In this document: in pieces, positions 33,414 to 46,319 of the stretch | Position numbering within the stretch: the stretch's first letter is position 1 | Layout of the letters: every line of letters starts with the position of its first letter | Assembly (NCBI GenBank): GCA_037954665.1 | Contig: JBBMOL010000013.1 | Coordinates: forward strand, 6,386,001-6,450,000 | Length of the DNA: 64,000 nt | Reading direction: 5' to 3' | DNA from: Laguncularia racemosa | Lineage: Eukaryota > Streptophyta > Magnoliopsida > Myrtales > Combretaceae | The notes under the pieces: model-generated | The model's database searches: none | What the model was told of the DNA's origin: nothing | The model's input: the letters and a program-made list of their open reading frames with translations, nothing else | Program-made: the position numbers and the translations under genes

Positions 33414-36400
33414 TACTACAACAAATTTAACATTTAGCTACTAGCATGATTGATAGCTAAATAATGAAAATTGGTGGCAAAAAATATTAGCTACCAAAAT
33501 ACCTTTGGGAGCAGCTGCGAAGTTGTTAAAGGGTAAACTGCCAATTGCAGTTTGGTAGCAAAAAAATCAAGCCTTTTGCTATCAAAATATGGTGGTTAAA
33601 GCAACAAAAAAATGGTAGCAAAAGATAACATTTGGTAGCCAAATGTTACACTATTAGCTACTAAATATGGTTTGGTCGCTAAATATATATACAACTAACC
33701 ACCATTAGGTAGAGAAAAATATCTCTTTAGAATGTACATTAGTGTGATTGTATTGTTACCACTATTCCATAATGTGATATTCCACCATTCATACGAATAC
33801 ATTGCATATACTTTTTCGACAAATAAAAATCAAAATAAAGTGAAGCCACCTTGTTGATATCATTAATGACAATGTTATCTTACATAATGTAATCTCAAAC
33901 GACTGGTCAATAAAAACACTTTGACCACCAGATAGTAAGTATGAGCTTCTAAACCAACAACAAAGCCTATTTTTCCGAATCACAGTGGGGTTGGTGCCAA
34001 TTAAGACACTATAAAAGAATCCATAGCTCCAGCTAAATTATTTTCTTGCAATTTGGCTTGTTTGCTTGTCATCCACTCAGATTAGCTCATGCATGCACCT
34101 CGGTATTAGAATCAACTAATTCATCTCTTGCAACATCTAACTCTTGCGATGTGCACCTTGAGTGCTCGTGTGCCAACCATCTACTGCTAAGAACCTGTTG
34201 ACTCCTCTCCTAAGCCTTGCACCTCGATAGGAGGTAGTACATGTTCTTTATGTCTTGGTGGAGGTCAAGAACCACGGCGAAGTCCATGAATGTAGTCCAA
34301 ACATATACCAAAAACTATTGTAAACTTCATCTTCATTTGAGTGTCACTGATTGTTTCAATGAAGCAACCATTTTGCCCTATCATGATATAATTTACAAAG
34401 ATGACTAAACTTGCTATATATCAATGCATTATAAAATTTAACCAAAATGAGAAGTATAAATAATGTACATGATTTTGCTCTGCAGGGGCAGATTCTCATC
34501 TACCATTGTGGAAGTACTGCATTCGAACAATAATATGTGAGTGCATTTCTGAACAATAAGAGAAAAATACAGTTAACATAATAAGAGAAAGTGATTACAA
34601 AGCAAATAAATAAAAACTTAGTAGTACATGGCACGCTTGTGCAAGCGGTTCAGATCCCTCACAGTAAGTATGTAAGGTACTCTGCCACAGTGTTGGCATC
34701 CTACACCCTTGAGCCGCTATATACTGATCGAGATAAGATGAAATAAATTGAGGCTTATATGTAAGAATTAAAAAATACACATAACTTAAAGCAACATACT
34801 TGAGGTTCATCTGAATAAAAAAAATATTGCACATAGTCAACCATAATACCTTTCTTCCTTTCAGTTTAAAATAAGGTGTTTCCCTCCTAGTTACTGCACT
34901 TCCTAAAAAAGAACCTGACATAGAGAGAGCGGGAGAGAAATCAAGAGTGAGAGAACAGAATCTTCCACTACTTCAAACTCATGGTAACTATGATACAACA
35001 TCAAGAACATTGATTTAATTAGAACAATGCTAATATTCCAAAAACGTCTTTTATATTCACCAGAAGAAGGATTCATTGAATGGTTTGTGTATATTTTCTT
35101 TCAACAACGCAAGTTTCTTTTACTTGTACCAAATTTTATGTGCTTTGAGATTGCATTTCTAAAAAGCTCTTTCATCCTTAACAAATAGCTTTCTTGCCAA
35201 GAAGAAAAGCATTTGATTAAATAATAATACATATTAAATGAGTAATCATGAAGTCAATGAAGTCTGAAAGGTTCGTTAAAATTTTTCAGCTTAGAAGTAT
35301 TGATCGATTAGGAAATTAGAACAATGGTACTATTTATTGAACCATAGGCTTGAGTGCATAGCTTTATGTTTACTTAATTACCACAAAGCAAAGATGCATC
35401 TACCATGTCAAAAGAGCCCTTACACAGAAAAGAAAGAGTACCTGCATCTTGTGTGGCAAGCTAGACAAAAACTCTAAATTGAGAATTTCCTGAAAAAGGT
35501 TGGAAAATGTTGCCCATATTGTTAAATTTTCACTAGTGAAATGCCTTATTCATTTATTACAAGTATAACGATGCCTGGTATATAAACCATTTAAAGAGCT
35601 ATATGTTTTATTACTTTGAATTCTAATATTATTATTAGTGTACAATCCTTTTTTAATGACCATGTTTGAATTTACTATTTAGTCCTTATAAGGTTTTTAC
35701 CATATTAAAATAAGCTCATGAGACCTTATGTATGTAGCTTGTAAAATATGACAAGTGGATTACAGGAGAGACTACTATCTTCCTCTCACTCTCTTTGCAC
35801 CATTTATACAATGCTTTCTTACATGGTATATGACAACATGAAAAGGGAACAATATTTTGTTAGAAAATAACAGAGCAGAATTACATAAACGAGCTACATA
35901 CTTAATAGTCCAAATGAAAGTAATCAAGGTGGGATCACACATCTATGCCATGAACTCCAAGCAAAAAATATCGATGAGCCAGCAAGGAGATTACCCTCCA
36001 AATTAGGAAAATGATTCTGAAATCCAGAACAGAAAATCCTCTTTGTATGGTCCCTATGATTACCAACATGGTAAGCTGTAGGCAACTTGTGCATGAGTAG
36101 GCTTCCTAAATCTCAGGACTTTTCAAAAGCATTGACATATTTGACATTGGCCAAAACAAGTTAGCTGCTGGTTTCCGAAAGATGACTAACGAGCAACCTG
36201 ATGCATCTATTTCTAGACACTGCAAATCAATTGACAACAATAATCCAGCATTTATATCAACAATGCCCAAGAAATTTCTGGATACATCATAACGATCCTA
36301 TTGGTTGCCTAGCATTTACACACTGTCATCCCCATCACCCTGAGCCTGATTATGTTGACAAGATTGGCTGAATCAAGTGTCAAAATGAAATATCTTCAGA

Positions 36401-37451
36401 GTATAATGAATGACTAAAGGAAGAATAATTAATTGGGAGGTGTACACTACATGGATGCTGCAATTCATTAAATTTCTAAGCATATACTTGATGGATCACT
36501 ACCTAACCAACAAGTACCAATTATGCATGCTTGTTATAGGTTTCAACTAATCACTTGCCATCATCTTTCTCACATAAGGAAGACACTAATAGCATTAATG
36601 TTGGTCCTGAACTTAAAAAAAAAAAAAATGAAAAAGAAATTTGAACAGGGAAGTCATGCACTGATAGCTTTTAAAGCAATTACAATGTAAGAGGACTTGC
36701 TTGGTGAACAGATCTCTTTTTTATACAGAGAAGAAATTTAACACGAGTACCAGAAGATCACCACACTTCTCTACCGCTAACACTTCGATCCAAGCTGATC
36801 TCTTTCTTTTTCTAATAAAAGTGAGTCTGGAATATTTTGAAAGAACATCACCAGACTTGATGCCAGAAATTAGCCTGTTTATGATCACTTCAAAGGTAGT
36901 ATGCAGTGAAAAGTAATTTCATCTGTTTCTGATACCATAGCAAACACTTATGAATACTTGTAAGTCCACAAACGAAGAGTGGCTGACAAAATTATATATT
37001 TTTTTCTTATTCCTCGACATGTAATGTGTCATGGATGAGGTGATACCTATTGTGCTAAACTAAATCGAAAACCAAAACAGAAAAAAAAAATCCAAAAGAT
37101 AGAATCGAATAGCAAAAAAAAACACAATGCAATTATTGACTCGATATTTTTCACAAAAATTGATTATCTTCAGGTCAATGTGAATATTTCAATTTATAGC
37201 ATCACAATAACCCTAACCCTAACCCTAATTGAACTGAAATCATTGAAAAACGTTGATGTGCATTTGATGAATAAAAATGAAAGAAAGAAATTATTATAGG
37301 GTTTTTGATAAATCGGTTGCCAACCACTAAAATGTTATTTATTTATTTATTCCTATCAAATATAAATTAGTAACAAAAGACAAAGCTAAAGGTTTGATTT
37401 TGCTACCAAAAAAATAAAAAATGGTAGCTAAATGTAAAATTTGCTGCGGTG
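33414..37451. mobile_element. CACTA (En/Spm)-like DNA transposon, about 4.0 kb, degraded
   Basis: The left end reads 'tactacaacaaatttaaca' and then 'tttagctac'. The right end read in reverse is 'caccgcagcaaattttaca' and then 'tttagctacc'. These imperfect inverted ends fit the CACTACAACAAA-type termini of plant CACTA elements, with the first base changed on the left. Subterminal regions (33430-33690 and 37240-37440) contain many copies of 'ggtagc' and 'tagctac' in both orientations, typical of CACTA subterminal repeats. A 3-bp target duplication is not exact (CAT left, CAA right). I could not recognise a transposase; the interior open frames (such as 34595-34921 minus) are unassigned, so it is probably a non-autonomous or heavily decayed copy. 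Confidence 0.6.
37208..37228 (+). repeat. Short telomere-like (CCCTAA)3 tract
   Basis: TAACCCTAACCCTAACCCTAA lies about 220 bases inside the right end of the CACTA-like element. The unit is six bases, not the seven-base CCCTAAA of most plant telomeres. It could be chance, a telobox-like promoter motif or a filler from double-strand break repair. Confidence 0.7.
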
Positions 37452-37589
37452 CAACCTGGTGGTAGATTGTTCCTTGATCTTTCCCTTCCCGAGGTGTAGT
37501 TCCAGGTAAAACCATCACCATCATTATCGTTGTGATCTTCCCTTTCCAGTCCAATGCACGAGACAACAGAGGATACGTAAATGTCATAG

Positions 37590-38204
37590 TGAAGCCTTAT
37601 TCATAGGTTGTCAAGCAAAAGAGTTGGAGGAGAGGATGCAGAAGACAACCGAGGCATATATCAGGTATGATGAGAGATGGATCCCATTTAAGAAAAATTA
37701 GAAATAAAATGGAACTTACATATTACTTATGAGTTTTTGAGAATATCAACAATGGTTTAGCTCAACAGATTAAGATGATTATAGTAATACCATAAATCTG
37801 TAGATCAAATTATCAATATAGGCCAACAGGATTGGCTTAACCAGAATGTTACCGCTTGATTATTGGCTTTTAAAATTTCGTCATTTGGAGAAATTGATCG
37901 AAATTTAAATGATGAAAATGAATCTTCATTTCCAAGAAATACAAGTAAGTAATGACAGTGATGTGAGACAAGATTTTTTCCCTCCTTTGTTCTAATTGAC
38001 GTAGCGGCATAGCTATATAATTTGCCGTAGAAATAGTCCAAAAGAGACACCCAAAAAATCTTCTAATACAAGCAAGGGGGGCGTTCCATTCCTACGTAGT
38101 TCTATAAAACTATCGTCATTCGTCTAAAATATCAAGGTAAGAGATAAGAGGATATAGATCAGTGCACATATTGCTGAAAAGAAGAAAAAAAAAAAAACTT
38201 CCCA
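37590..38204 (+). repeat. 5' flank of oxygenase unit, copy 3
   Basis: Homologous to 18757-19260, then continues through the leader of exon 1 that copy 1 has lost ('cattcctacgtagttctata', 'gcacatattgct'). An A-rich stretch at about 38183-38195 precedes the ATG at 38205. It should contain the former promoter. Confidence 0.7.
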
Positions 38205-40280
38205 ATGCAGGAAGAAGAAACACTTGGATATGGATCTTCTTTGCCAGTCCCAAGCGTTCAAGAGCTTGTCAAGAACGACAGTAATTGCATTCCCGAACGA
38301 TACATCAAGGAATCGAAAGACAGGCCTCTCGACTCTCTAGTTAGCGATTCATCTAATATTCCAGTTATCAAAATGTCCCTGCTTGCTAGTGGAGATAAAC
38401 TAGAGCTAGAAAAGCTAAACTCCGCTCGCAAAGATTGGGGATTCTTTCAGGTAAACTTTAGGCTAAGGTAGCATATGTTCTACAACCATAATTGGATAAA
38501 TTATAATGGAGTTATTCCTTGAAAATTATCTTGATTACAGCGATGTAATGCACTTACATCTCAAAAAATGTCAAAACTGCAAAAGTTTGCTTTCTATGCA
38601 GTGCTAATTAGTGTTTTATGTTGATACATGCTTGTAATTATTTTTTAAGATCAAATTATCTCTTGTAAATCGATTTTTCTTAATTAATTAGTGCGAATTT
38701 GAGTTATGCGATTATTAGCATGAGTAATAATTACAATAGGATATTTAGTATAAAAGGTCGGCTTAGCACTGTATAAATTTTGATATTTTCGGATTAGTTC
38801 TTATGAGTTTCAGAAGGGATCATTGTGATTTATCTTTTTTGAAATTTGATCAAAGAAATATGATATTCCTTGTTCTATCTTTCTTTCTTTGTGGTAGATC
38901 ATAGATCATGGGATAGAAGACGCTGTGTTAGATAAAATGAAGGCTGCAATGACATCATTTTTTGATCTTCCGTTGGAAGAGAAGAAGAAATATGCAATGC
39001 CAGCAAACGATGTTCAAGGTTATGGACAAGTATATGTTGTTTCTAAAGAGTAAAAACTTCACTGGGAAGATATGATATTCTTAATCACACCCGAAAAAGC
39101 ACATAAGGTTCAAGTATTGGCCACTCTCATTACCCGGATTCAAGTAACTTCACATCCCCTCTTTTATTTTATAATCTATGCTTATAATGCTGTCTTTGAA
39201 ATCCTCAAAAAAATTCTTTCTTAGTAGTACACAAAAAAGTCCCTGAAATTTTATAGATATTATTAGCAAAATTTTTCAATCTGTTATAGTAAAAAAATTC
39301 AAAGGTTTATCCAAATAAATGTGAAAAAATTAAGGACTTGATTGTACACAACTACATATTTGTGTTATGCTAATAGATAATGTAATATATGTTCTTGAAG
39401 AAAGGCAATGGAGAATTATTCAAAAGAACTTCAAAAGATCACGGACGAACTCTTTGTAGATTTATCCATATTATTGGGATTGGAAGGAAATGGTTTAAGA
39501 AAGGAGCATGGAGAGATGAAACTAGGAATGCGAATGAACTATTATCCTCCTTGTTCGAGGCCTGATCTTGTTCTCGGCATAAGCCCACATTCTGATAGTA
39601 GCTCCATAACTCTTAACTTACAAGATGATGATGTGATGGGCCTCCAAATAAAGCATAAAGGAAAATGGGTGCCTGTTAAACCAATTCGCAATGCAATAGT
39701 TGTAAACGTTGGTGATGTTCTAGAGGTATCAGATATTTGAACTTGTCTTAACTCATATACCATATTTGAAGCCTATGAATTTCAATCAGTCTCAAGTGTT
39801 TATTCCTAATTTCTAACCTTACAAATTGCTTTAGAGAGTGTGAAAGTTATATGATCTTGACATTCCATTTAACTCTCTAATACTTAAGATATTAGGATCT
39901 ATGTGCAAACCCTATTTTCTTATTTGTACCCCTAATATACCATATGTGTTATGAAAGTAATGGAAAGAGTATGTTTAGACGAACGACCTAGTTTGCTTGT
40001 TTGTCATAACTCATTAGCAATTCATGGTTGGCAGATGTGGAGCAACAGCATGTACAAAAGCATTGAGCATGGAGCCATAACAAATGAGAAGAAAGCAAGG
40101 ATGTCAGTGGCTACATTTGTACTTTTGGAAGATGAAACAATGATTGGTCCTCTTCCACTAACATTTGATGATATTCACCACCCTCGATTGTATAGGGACA
40201 TCAAGTTTATTGACTATACTCGGCATGTTTTGGGAAGAAAAATGGAGGGAAAGGCGCACACTGATTATGTTAAGTTGTAA
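38205..40280 (+). pseudogene. SRG1-like 2-oxoglutarate/Fe(II) dioxygenase, copy 3 (nearly complete)
   Basis: All four exons are present: 38205-38450, 38898-39143, 39401-39725 and 40035-40280, with GT..AG borders. With exon 2 at its ancestral 248 nt the total is 1065 nt, or 354 residues, the normal family length. Exon 1 has the 'SLPVPSVQELVK' N-terminus and 'IPVIKM'. Exon 3 has 'MRMNYYPPCSRPD' and 'ISPHSD' (iron-binding His and Asp). Exon 4 has 'SIEHG' (second His), 'KARMS' (2-oxoglutarate Arg/Ser) and ends 'HTDYVKL'. Two lesions lie in exon 2: a TAA at 39051-39053 replacing CAA, and a 2-nt deletion near 39085-39100 that shifts the frame. Exons 1, 3 and 4 are open. The family acts on small specialised metabolites; the former substrate cannot be read from sequence. 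Confidence 0.9.
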
Positions 40281-40850
40281 AGTACTCGAACGAATAATTT
40301 GCATTTGAGATGTGTTCATGCTAAGTTTGGAGTTTCTTTATAGCTAACTAGTTTATGACATTTTGCAAAATGAGGCAAATAAACATGTCTATTCTCTCAA
40401 GTTCCGCTACTAAAAATATTTAAGGAGAACATCTATGAGTTGCATATCTTCCTTTTAGTTCCCTATAGTTTATGAAACAACTTTATATAGTTGTTGTATA
40501 ATTTCAAGCTATAGACTCAGAATGTACAACATGTTTCATGTCTTCTTATATACTTTTACTATTACATAGTATAATTTTTCACTATTGAAGCTAAGTTTGG
40601 GTTATATAACTGAAAAAAAGAAGAAGAAAAAGATGATATAAGCACAGAAAGTGAAAAAGTGCAAAAACTCATACATACTTTTTAGGACATATACCTACCT
40701 TTTCTATCTAATCCCTAAACTTTTTCTCCCAATTTAAATTCTCAATGTTTTCCAACTTTTATAAAAAATAAAAATTCCATCAACTCTATTAAAATATTTA
40801 TTCATTCTTGATATGTGTTAGCTTTTAAATAGTCTTGGGATGGCTAGCCA
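40281..40850 (+). other. 3' flank of oxygenase copy 3
   Basis: Homologous to 28833-29200 after copy 1 ('gtgttcatgcta', 'ttttgcaaaatgaggcaaat', 'tctattctct'). Homology is lost near 40700, where the inserted LTR-like block begins, and resumes at about 44390. Confidence 0.6.
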
Positions 40851-43800
40851 AGGTTGTTGGGGTTTGAATAATTTTTTGCACCCCTTTTTTCCTTTTTAGT
40901 ATAATTTTATTGTTTTTTATTATACATTGTAATAATATATTAAAATTATTTTTATTATATTAGATAATTAAATATGTTTTTTATTGTCGCATTGTAAAAT
41001 TCGCAAAAATTTAACTGCATATAACATCGAAATAGTTAAAAGATTGTACTAAAAGCCTTAAGCATACTTCACATAAAATTATATTAAAAGAAATAATCAC
41101 ATAGAAAGTAAATCGTGGAAAATTATTGCATAAACGATAAAATAAATTAAAATCATAGACTTAGGATTGTCAAATGGAAATTTTCAGTAAATATTCACGC
41201 TCGTAATAATTTAATTAACCTGTCGTAAAATTTTGTACTAAAACACCAAAATTACTAAATTACGTGAAATACTGCATGAGATGAATGAATGCGATAGATT
41301 AAGAAAATTTTCTTTATATATATAAGGGCATGAGTCTTCTAGAGGAAGACTCGCACAACTCATGGTATATCCGAATAAGCGAGAGGGAGAGAGTCGAGCG
41401 CAATTACGAAGACAAAAGTAGAGGAGAAAAGAAAAGGAAAGGAAAAGAAAAAAAAAAGAAGAAGGAAAAAGCGCAAACCAAGACCACCAACACGATCCTC
41501 GAGATGAGCTCTATGAAACTAAACTAGTTTTGTGTAAAAAAAAGTTTTATTTTTCAAATTTGAATATAATTTTAATAAATGTATAAAAATGTGATTTAGC
41601 TTGGAAAATAGTTAGAATAACTAGAAATATATTAAATAGAATGATATTCATCGTGAATAGTGTGTAATAGCATGGTTTTCTTGTATTTTTAGAAAAAAAA
41701 ATTATCCCGTATATTTATTCGAATATTATTATGAATAATAAAAAATGAGACCCAGTTGAGTAGAAACTCTATGATATATTGTCATTTGTGTGTGATGTTG
41801 ATATTTGTATGGATTTTAATTGGTTTGATCATGTTAGCCTATGGTTACTATATGTTCTATTCTGAAAAATATCAAAATATGTACATGTTATGTGTGGATG
41901 TTGAAGTGTGAGTACAAGAGCAGCCTAAATTCATGTTATGTGTTAAGTTACTGGTGTGTGATTTACTAGGTATGTATTTGTTTGGGATATGTGTGTGAGT
42001 AAATTTGTTGATCTATGCACTTGTACGTAGTGGGATGTGCTGCCTGGTGGATGTTGTGCGTGGTGTGGACATTGTGGTGATGTAAAGGACATAGCAGGCG
42101 AGTGTACTTGTGCGTGAAGGAGTGCTGATTTGTGTGAATGAAATCATGAGAGTGTGTGCAACATGCAGGTGGTGAGTGCAAATGTGCGTATGTTGGAATA
42201 CCTTAAGCATGGGAAATGGATGTTGCTAAACCATTGCTGCTGCTAAAATTTTAATTTTAGTTGCTATTGTTGTTTTCCTAATTATAGTTGTTATTGTGTT
42301 ATTTTAATTGTAGTGCTACTGTTGTTATCTAAACTGTAGATGCTACTAATGTTATTCAAGTGTGGTTGCTACTGTTTCTATGGCAATTATGGTTGCTATT
42401 TATGTCTTAATATTGCATTGGAGTGTATTGAGGGTAAATGGGTGAGTGTCTGCATAGTTGTGTTAGGCTGAGTGCTAGTGTGAATGGGAGAATTAGTGCT
42501 TGAGTAAGGGAAATGGTTGGAGAGTGTGTGTGAGTGCAGAATTATGGGTGCATGGAAGGCATGTAAGGGCTCTGCGGAATGGCATTTTGGTGGAGAAATC
42601 GTGTTGAAGTCCGGTGAGTTGAGGAAAGAGGGAGACAACAACGGACATACAAATGTAAATATATATAATCTTATAGATATAGATGTAAGTATACACACAC
42701 ACACACATACATATATATGTCGGCCGAGAAGAGAAGTTGCACGAGAAGCTTATCTGACAAGGTAAGAACAATAAAAGGAATGAGAATTATAAAATTAATA
42801 TATATATTATATAGTCATATGTAAAAAAAAAAAAAAAAGGAGAAGAGGGAGTAAAATTAAGGACCTATGGTTAAGCAAACAATATATATATAATCATAAT
42901 GATAATAATAAAGACACTATTATATATATTTGTAAAATTACTACATTGGGATGGAAAGAGAAATGGATGGTGATTAAATGACTTTAAATAAAGTCTGATG
43001 TTTGGTGATCTATCTTTTCTGATATTGTAGGTGTTGTTTTATGATCTTAACCGAATGATTATGCTCTGTATTCGTCTTTAATGTAACCGAATCATGTGTG
43101 TGTTTGATTCTGGCATGATCACTTTGAAATATTAAATTAATTATGTCGACTTAAATAAAACTTGACATGCATTGCACAAGACATTACATAATTGAAAGCC
43201 ATCACTACTACAAGGCACATTAAAAGCAATAAGAGGATTATTGTTCTGCCAAGTGCGAACTAAGTAACTTGGGGATTATCGCGCCTTGATGGTTCCGAGT
43301 CCAGTCTGTCGTTGAGAGTGTTTATTGCTCAATGTGTAAGTAACACTTGAGCTTATGGTAATAAAACTAAGACACAATTTCTAATAAAGAGATAAGAGTA
43401 ATTAATTGAGTGTGAGACTTGGGTATTGATAGTGTGATTCGAATCCCTAACCCAAGATCAAGGGGAGCGTAAACTCTAGACTTCACGCCGGTTATTAAAA
43501 GACAGTATGTGATGTTGCATTTATATGGTTATTCATGCATAGCATATGATTTGAAAACTTGTTTGAAATTACTTGTGCCTGTAAACAGTATTGAGAGATT
43601 GCACTCTTATCTCATTAGGCTATTAGCTCACTCTCTTATAGATTTTGTAATACAGGTTGCGAAACTTTTGGGATAAGATGCAAATGTGAGAGCTAGAATG
43701 ACCTTCTTCTATAGATTCATGTAAGTATCGGTAGATAGATGTTTGTAAATATTTTAAATTTGGTTATGTGAGATTTTCAATATGTATTATGGTGGGACTT

Positions 43801-44255
43801 GGACAAGGCCTACTCTTGAGATACTATTGTGATCTATTCCGATGAGTACAGAATAATTAGGGTGAAATGGTGAAATGCTAGAGGCATTCTATTTTGTCAA
43901 TTAATATATTTTAACAGATTAAGTGATGAAATTTTATTCTTAGGAACTCAATATAGGAATGAAATTTGTAAAACTTAGATATGATTTTCTATTTTACTAT
44001 TTTGGTAGGGAATATCAATTCTCTACGATCTTGATCGATCGAGGAATATGGGAATCTCTAGTTATATTCTTATTATATGATTATATGTAATATGATTAGC
44101 TATAATTGATTTAATATCTAATTAAAGTCTTGTGACCTCTGATTAATTAGACTTTTGTGACCTCTGACTCACAAAGCGATTATCAAGTAACGGGTACACA
44201 TGACATAATAGCTTTTATTGGAAACTTCCAAGCTCCCTTTGAGGCATGATATGCA
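40850..44255 (+). mobile_element. Degraded LTR (Ty3/gypsy-like), family member 2
   Basis: The 3' third (about 43120-44250) is homologous to 16130-17366 and ends 'aacttccaagctccctttgaggcatgat'-like, split here. A TATA box (41315-41325) followed by an 'agggcatgag' leader suits an LTR promoter, and a GT-rich region at about 41960-42540 lies further downstream. The block interrupts the 3' spacer of oxygenase copy 3, whose homology to the copy-1 spacer stops near 40700 and resumes near 44390. No coding domain was found. The left boundary and target duplication could not be fixed. Open frames here are low-complexity. Confidence 0.5.
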
Positions 44256-44389
44256 TTAAATTAATTATTGTTGGATCAATCAAAAGCTCACACATGTTAA
44301 GGGTAGAAAATTTAGAGTTGAATGAATTCTTATTTTAGTAAAAGTTAGAAACTTTAAGAACTCAAATATAAGGAGAAAAAAATGCAGTT

Positions 44390-45580
44390 GAGGACTTGTA
44401 TACTTTTCCCTTTTTCTAATTAATCCTAATTCTATCAATGTCTTGTTCCATAAACTACCATGAGTGATTTGAGTATGCAGAATTCAGAGCTAATTAAGAT
44501 CTTCTAAGCAAAGTAGCTAATAAATTCTACCCTGACGTGTTAAAGTTTGTTAGAAGGAAATGGATCCAAATCCTTGTTAGAGTGTGGGAAAATGAACACA
44601 AATATGAAATCGAAAGTTGATATTTGAAGATGTAATACTGCATATAGCATTTTAAAAAAAACCTCTGAAACAATCTCGCAGAGTAAGAACTAACTCTTTG
44701 CCAATCTGAGAAATGACACTGAACTGTGGGAGGGAGTGGCTGGTCAACCGATCTCAGGCCATGAAAGAAGCCATAATCCATCTGGAGGAGATAAGGAAAA
44801 GAGAAGTCATCAAATATGATTTCTTAAAGATCTCTTATGTCAACCATGAAAGATTCGTGGATTCTTGGATGGACGACGACTTGGTAGGTCAATCAAAGTA
44901 AGCATTCAAGTACTCCTATATAGGATCTGTCAGGCATATCCTGGCGCAACAAGAGGGGAAATTCCTAAACTGTAGTACTATACCGGTGTTTTCCAAGGCT
45001 TTGTTTTCCTCCTTGCTCAAGGTAATGACAGAAGAAATACAATAATTTTTTTGAGCTGCAAGTCTATTCAGCAAGTGCGTAAAATAAGTGCCTATTCATG
45101 GCGTGCTAGACTTTTACATGGACAAAGCGATCTTACAATCTGCATTTAAATGCTGTACTGAGGTTCTATGTACCAGCAGTTTCCGCTACTGCCTCAGCTA
45201 CCATCTATTGGCTTTGACCTTCGCTTGGGATAACTGCTTGTTTGAATGCTTGAAACATAGTTCCACTCTTGCAGCACTCATGGGTCTCAGCTGTCTTTAA
45301 CTTCAATTTCGTGATTTATAATTTATTAGAAACTATATAGTAGAGGATCTGACATAATTGAGAGAATAAAGAGGGTTTCAGTTCATCATCTATTTTTTGC
45401 CACTAATTGAAGGATACTTTAAATATTATAAACCATCTTTTAGTTGAAAGAAAATAGGACTCGGCATCGTCGGAACTCTTTTTAAGTATAATTTACTCGT
45501 AGTTGCAAGGGCAGCAATAGAAAGAATAAAGAACTTAACATTCATATACAACGGATGAAGTTGAAAATAGAAGGAAAACA
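44390..45580 (+). repeat. Oxygenase-unit spacer, copy B
   Basis: Homologous to about 29210-30560. A 62-codon frame at 44713-44901 covers part of it, but the corresponding sequence in the other copy does not preserve that frame, so I do not call it a gene. Confidence 0.6.
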
Positions 45581-45589
45581 AAGGTTTTT

Positions 45590-45726
45590 AGATCATCCTT
45601 GCCGGAGCTGACTGTAAAAGAGATTGTCAGAAATGACCACAATTGCATTTCCTAGAAGACATAGTTAGCAATGTAAAACAGACCATTAACTCTTAAGGTT
45701 GGCATTCCATTGTCTAGACCACCGGG

Positions 45727-45758
<32 letters not shown>

Positions 45759-45825
45759 GTGCGCTTGAGAGTACAGATAAACTGAATAGAAAGGATAACG
45801 TGCTTGCAAGAAATGGTGCTTATAG
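45590..45825 (+). pseudogene. Oxygenase exon-1 relic B
   Basis: The first part reads 'LPELTVKEIVRNDHNCIS', clearly related to 'LPVPSVQELVKNDSNCIP' of copy 3. 'aaaacagaccattaact' follows where copy 3 has the KDRPL codons. The end 'gataaactga...gtgcttgcaagaaatggtgct' aligns with the 'DKLELEKL..ACKDWGF' end of exon 1, and a GTGAAT donor follows at 45826. The middle is replaced by a G30 run (45728-45757). Stops and frameshifts make it non-coding. Confidence 0.7.
45728..45757 (+). repeat. Poly-G homopolymer of 30
   Basis: An uninterrupted run of 30 G preceded by GGGC. The homologous position in relic A (about 30734-30742) is a run of nine A followed by GGG. As at 16747, either an expansion or an artefact. 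Confidence 0.8.
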
Positions 45826-46319
45826 GTGAATAAAATACATGGAATTATATTCCAGAAGGTTTCTGTAGATGTCGGGCCCTTATAATCGGCAAATAGTTAA
45901 GCAAACTGAAATCTCACCTGGCTCTCTTAAGACTTACATATGAAGTGGATGACACAAGATGGTTGTCGTCCACACCATCGTGCTACCAAGAAATTGGGTG
46001 AAGAAAAGGCTGCTATCAGCTGAGAAACCCATCTGAGTTTTTTTTGGATAAATAAAACCCATCTGAGCTCTTTTATAGTTATCCAACAACCATCCATATT
46101 TATCCCCCTTTCTATTAGAAATGTGATCACAGGCCTCAGGAAACGGAAGAGGTGCACGAAGTCGAATTTCTCTTGAAGTGGAGCTCAGAGTAAAGTGGTC
46201 ACAACTACTCGCTTTTCCACATAAACTTGATAGCTTTCTGATTTGGATTTTCATATCACAAATAAGTTTAATATTCTGACCTTTTGTGACCGCAAAAGGA
46301 AAAACACACACTTACTAAG

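Noticed and set aside
41960..42770. Several His/Thr-rich frames on the minus strand and one on the plus strand
   Set aside because: They reflect GT-rich low-complexity sequence inside an LTR-like block.
44713..44901. 62-codon plus-strand frame in the oxygenase spacer
   Set aside because: The homologous spacer at 29.6 kb does not preserve the frame.
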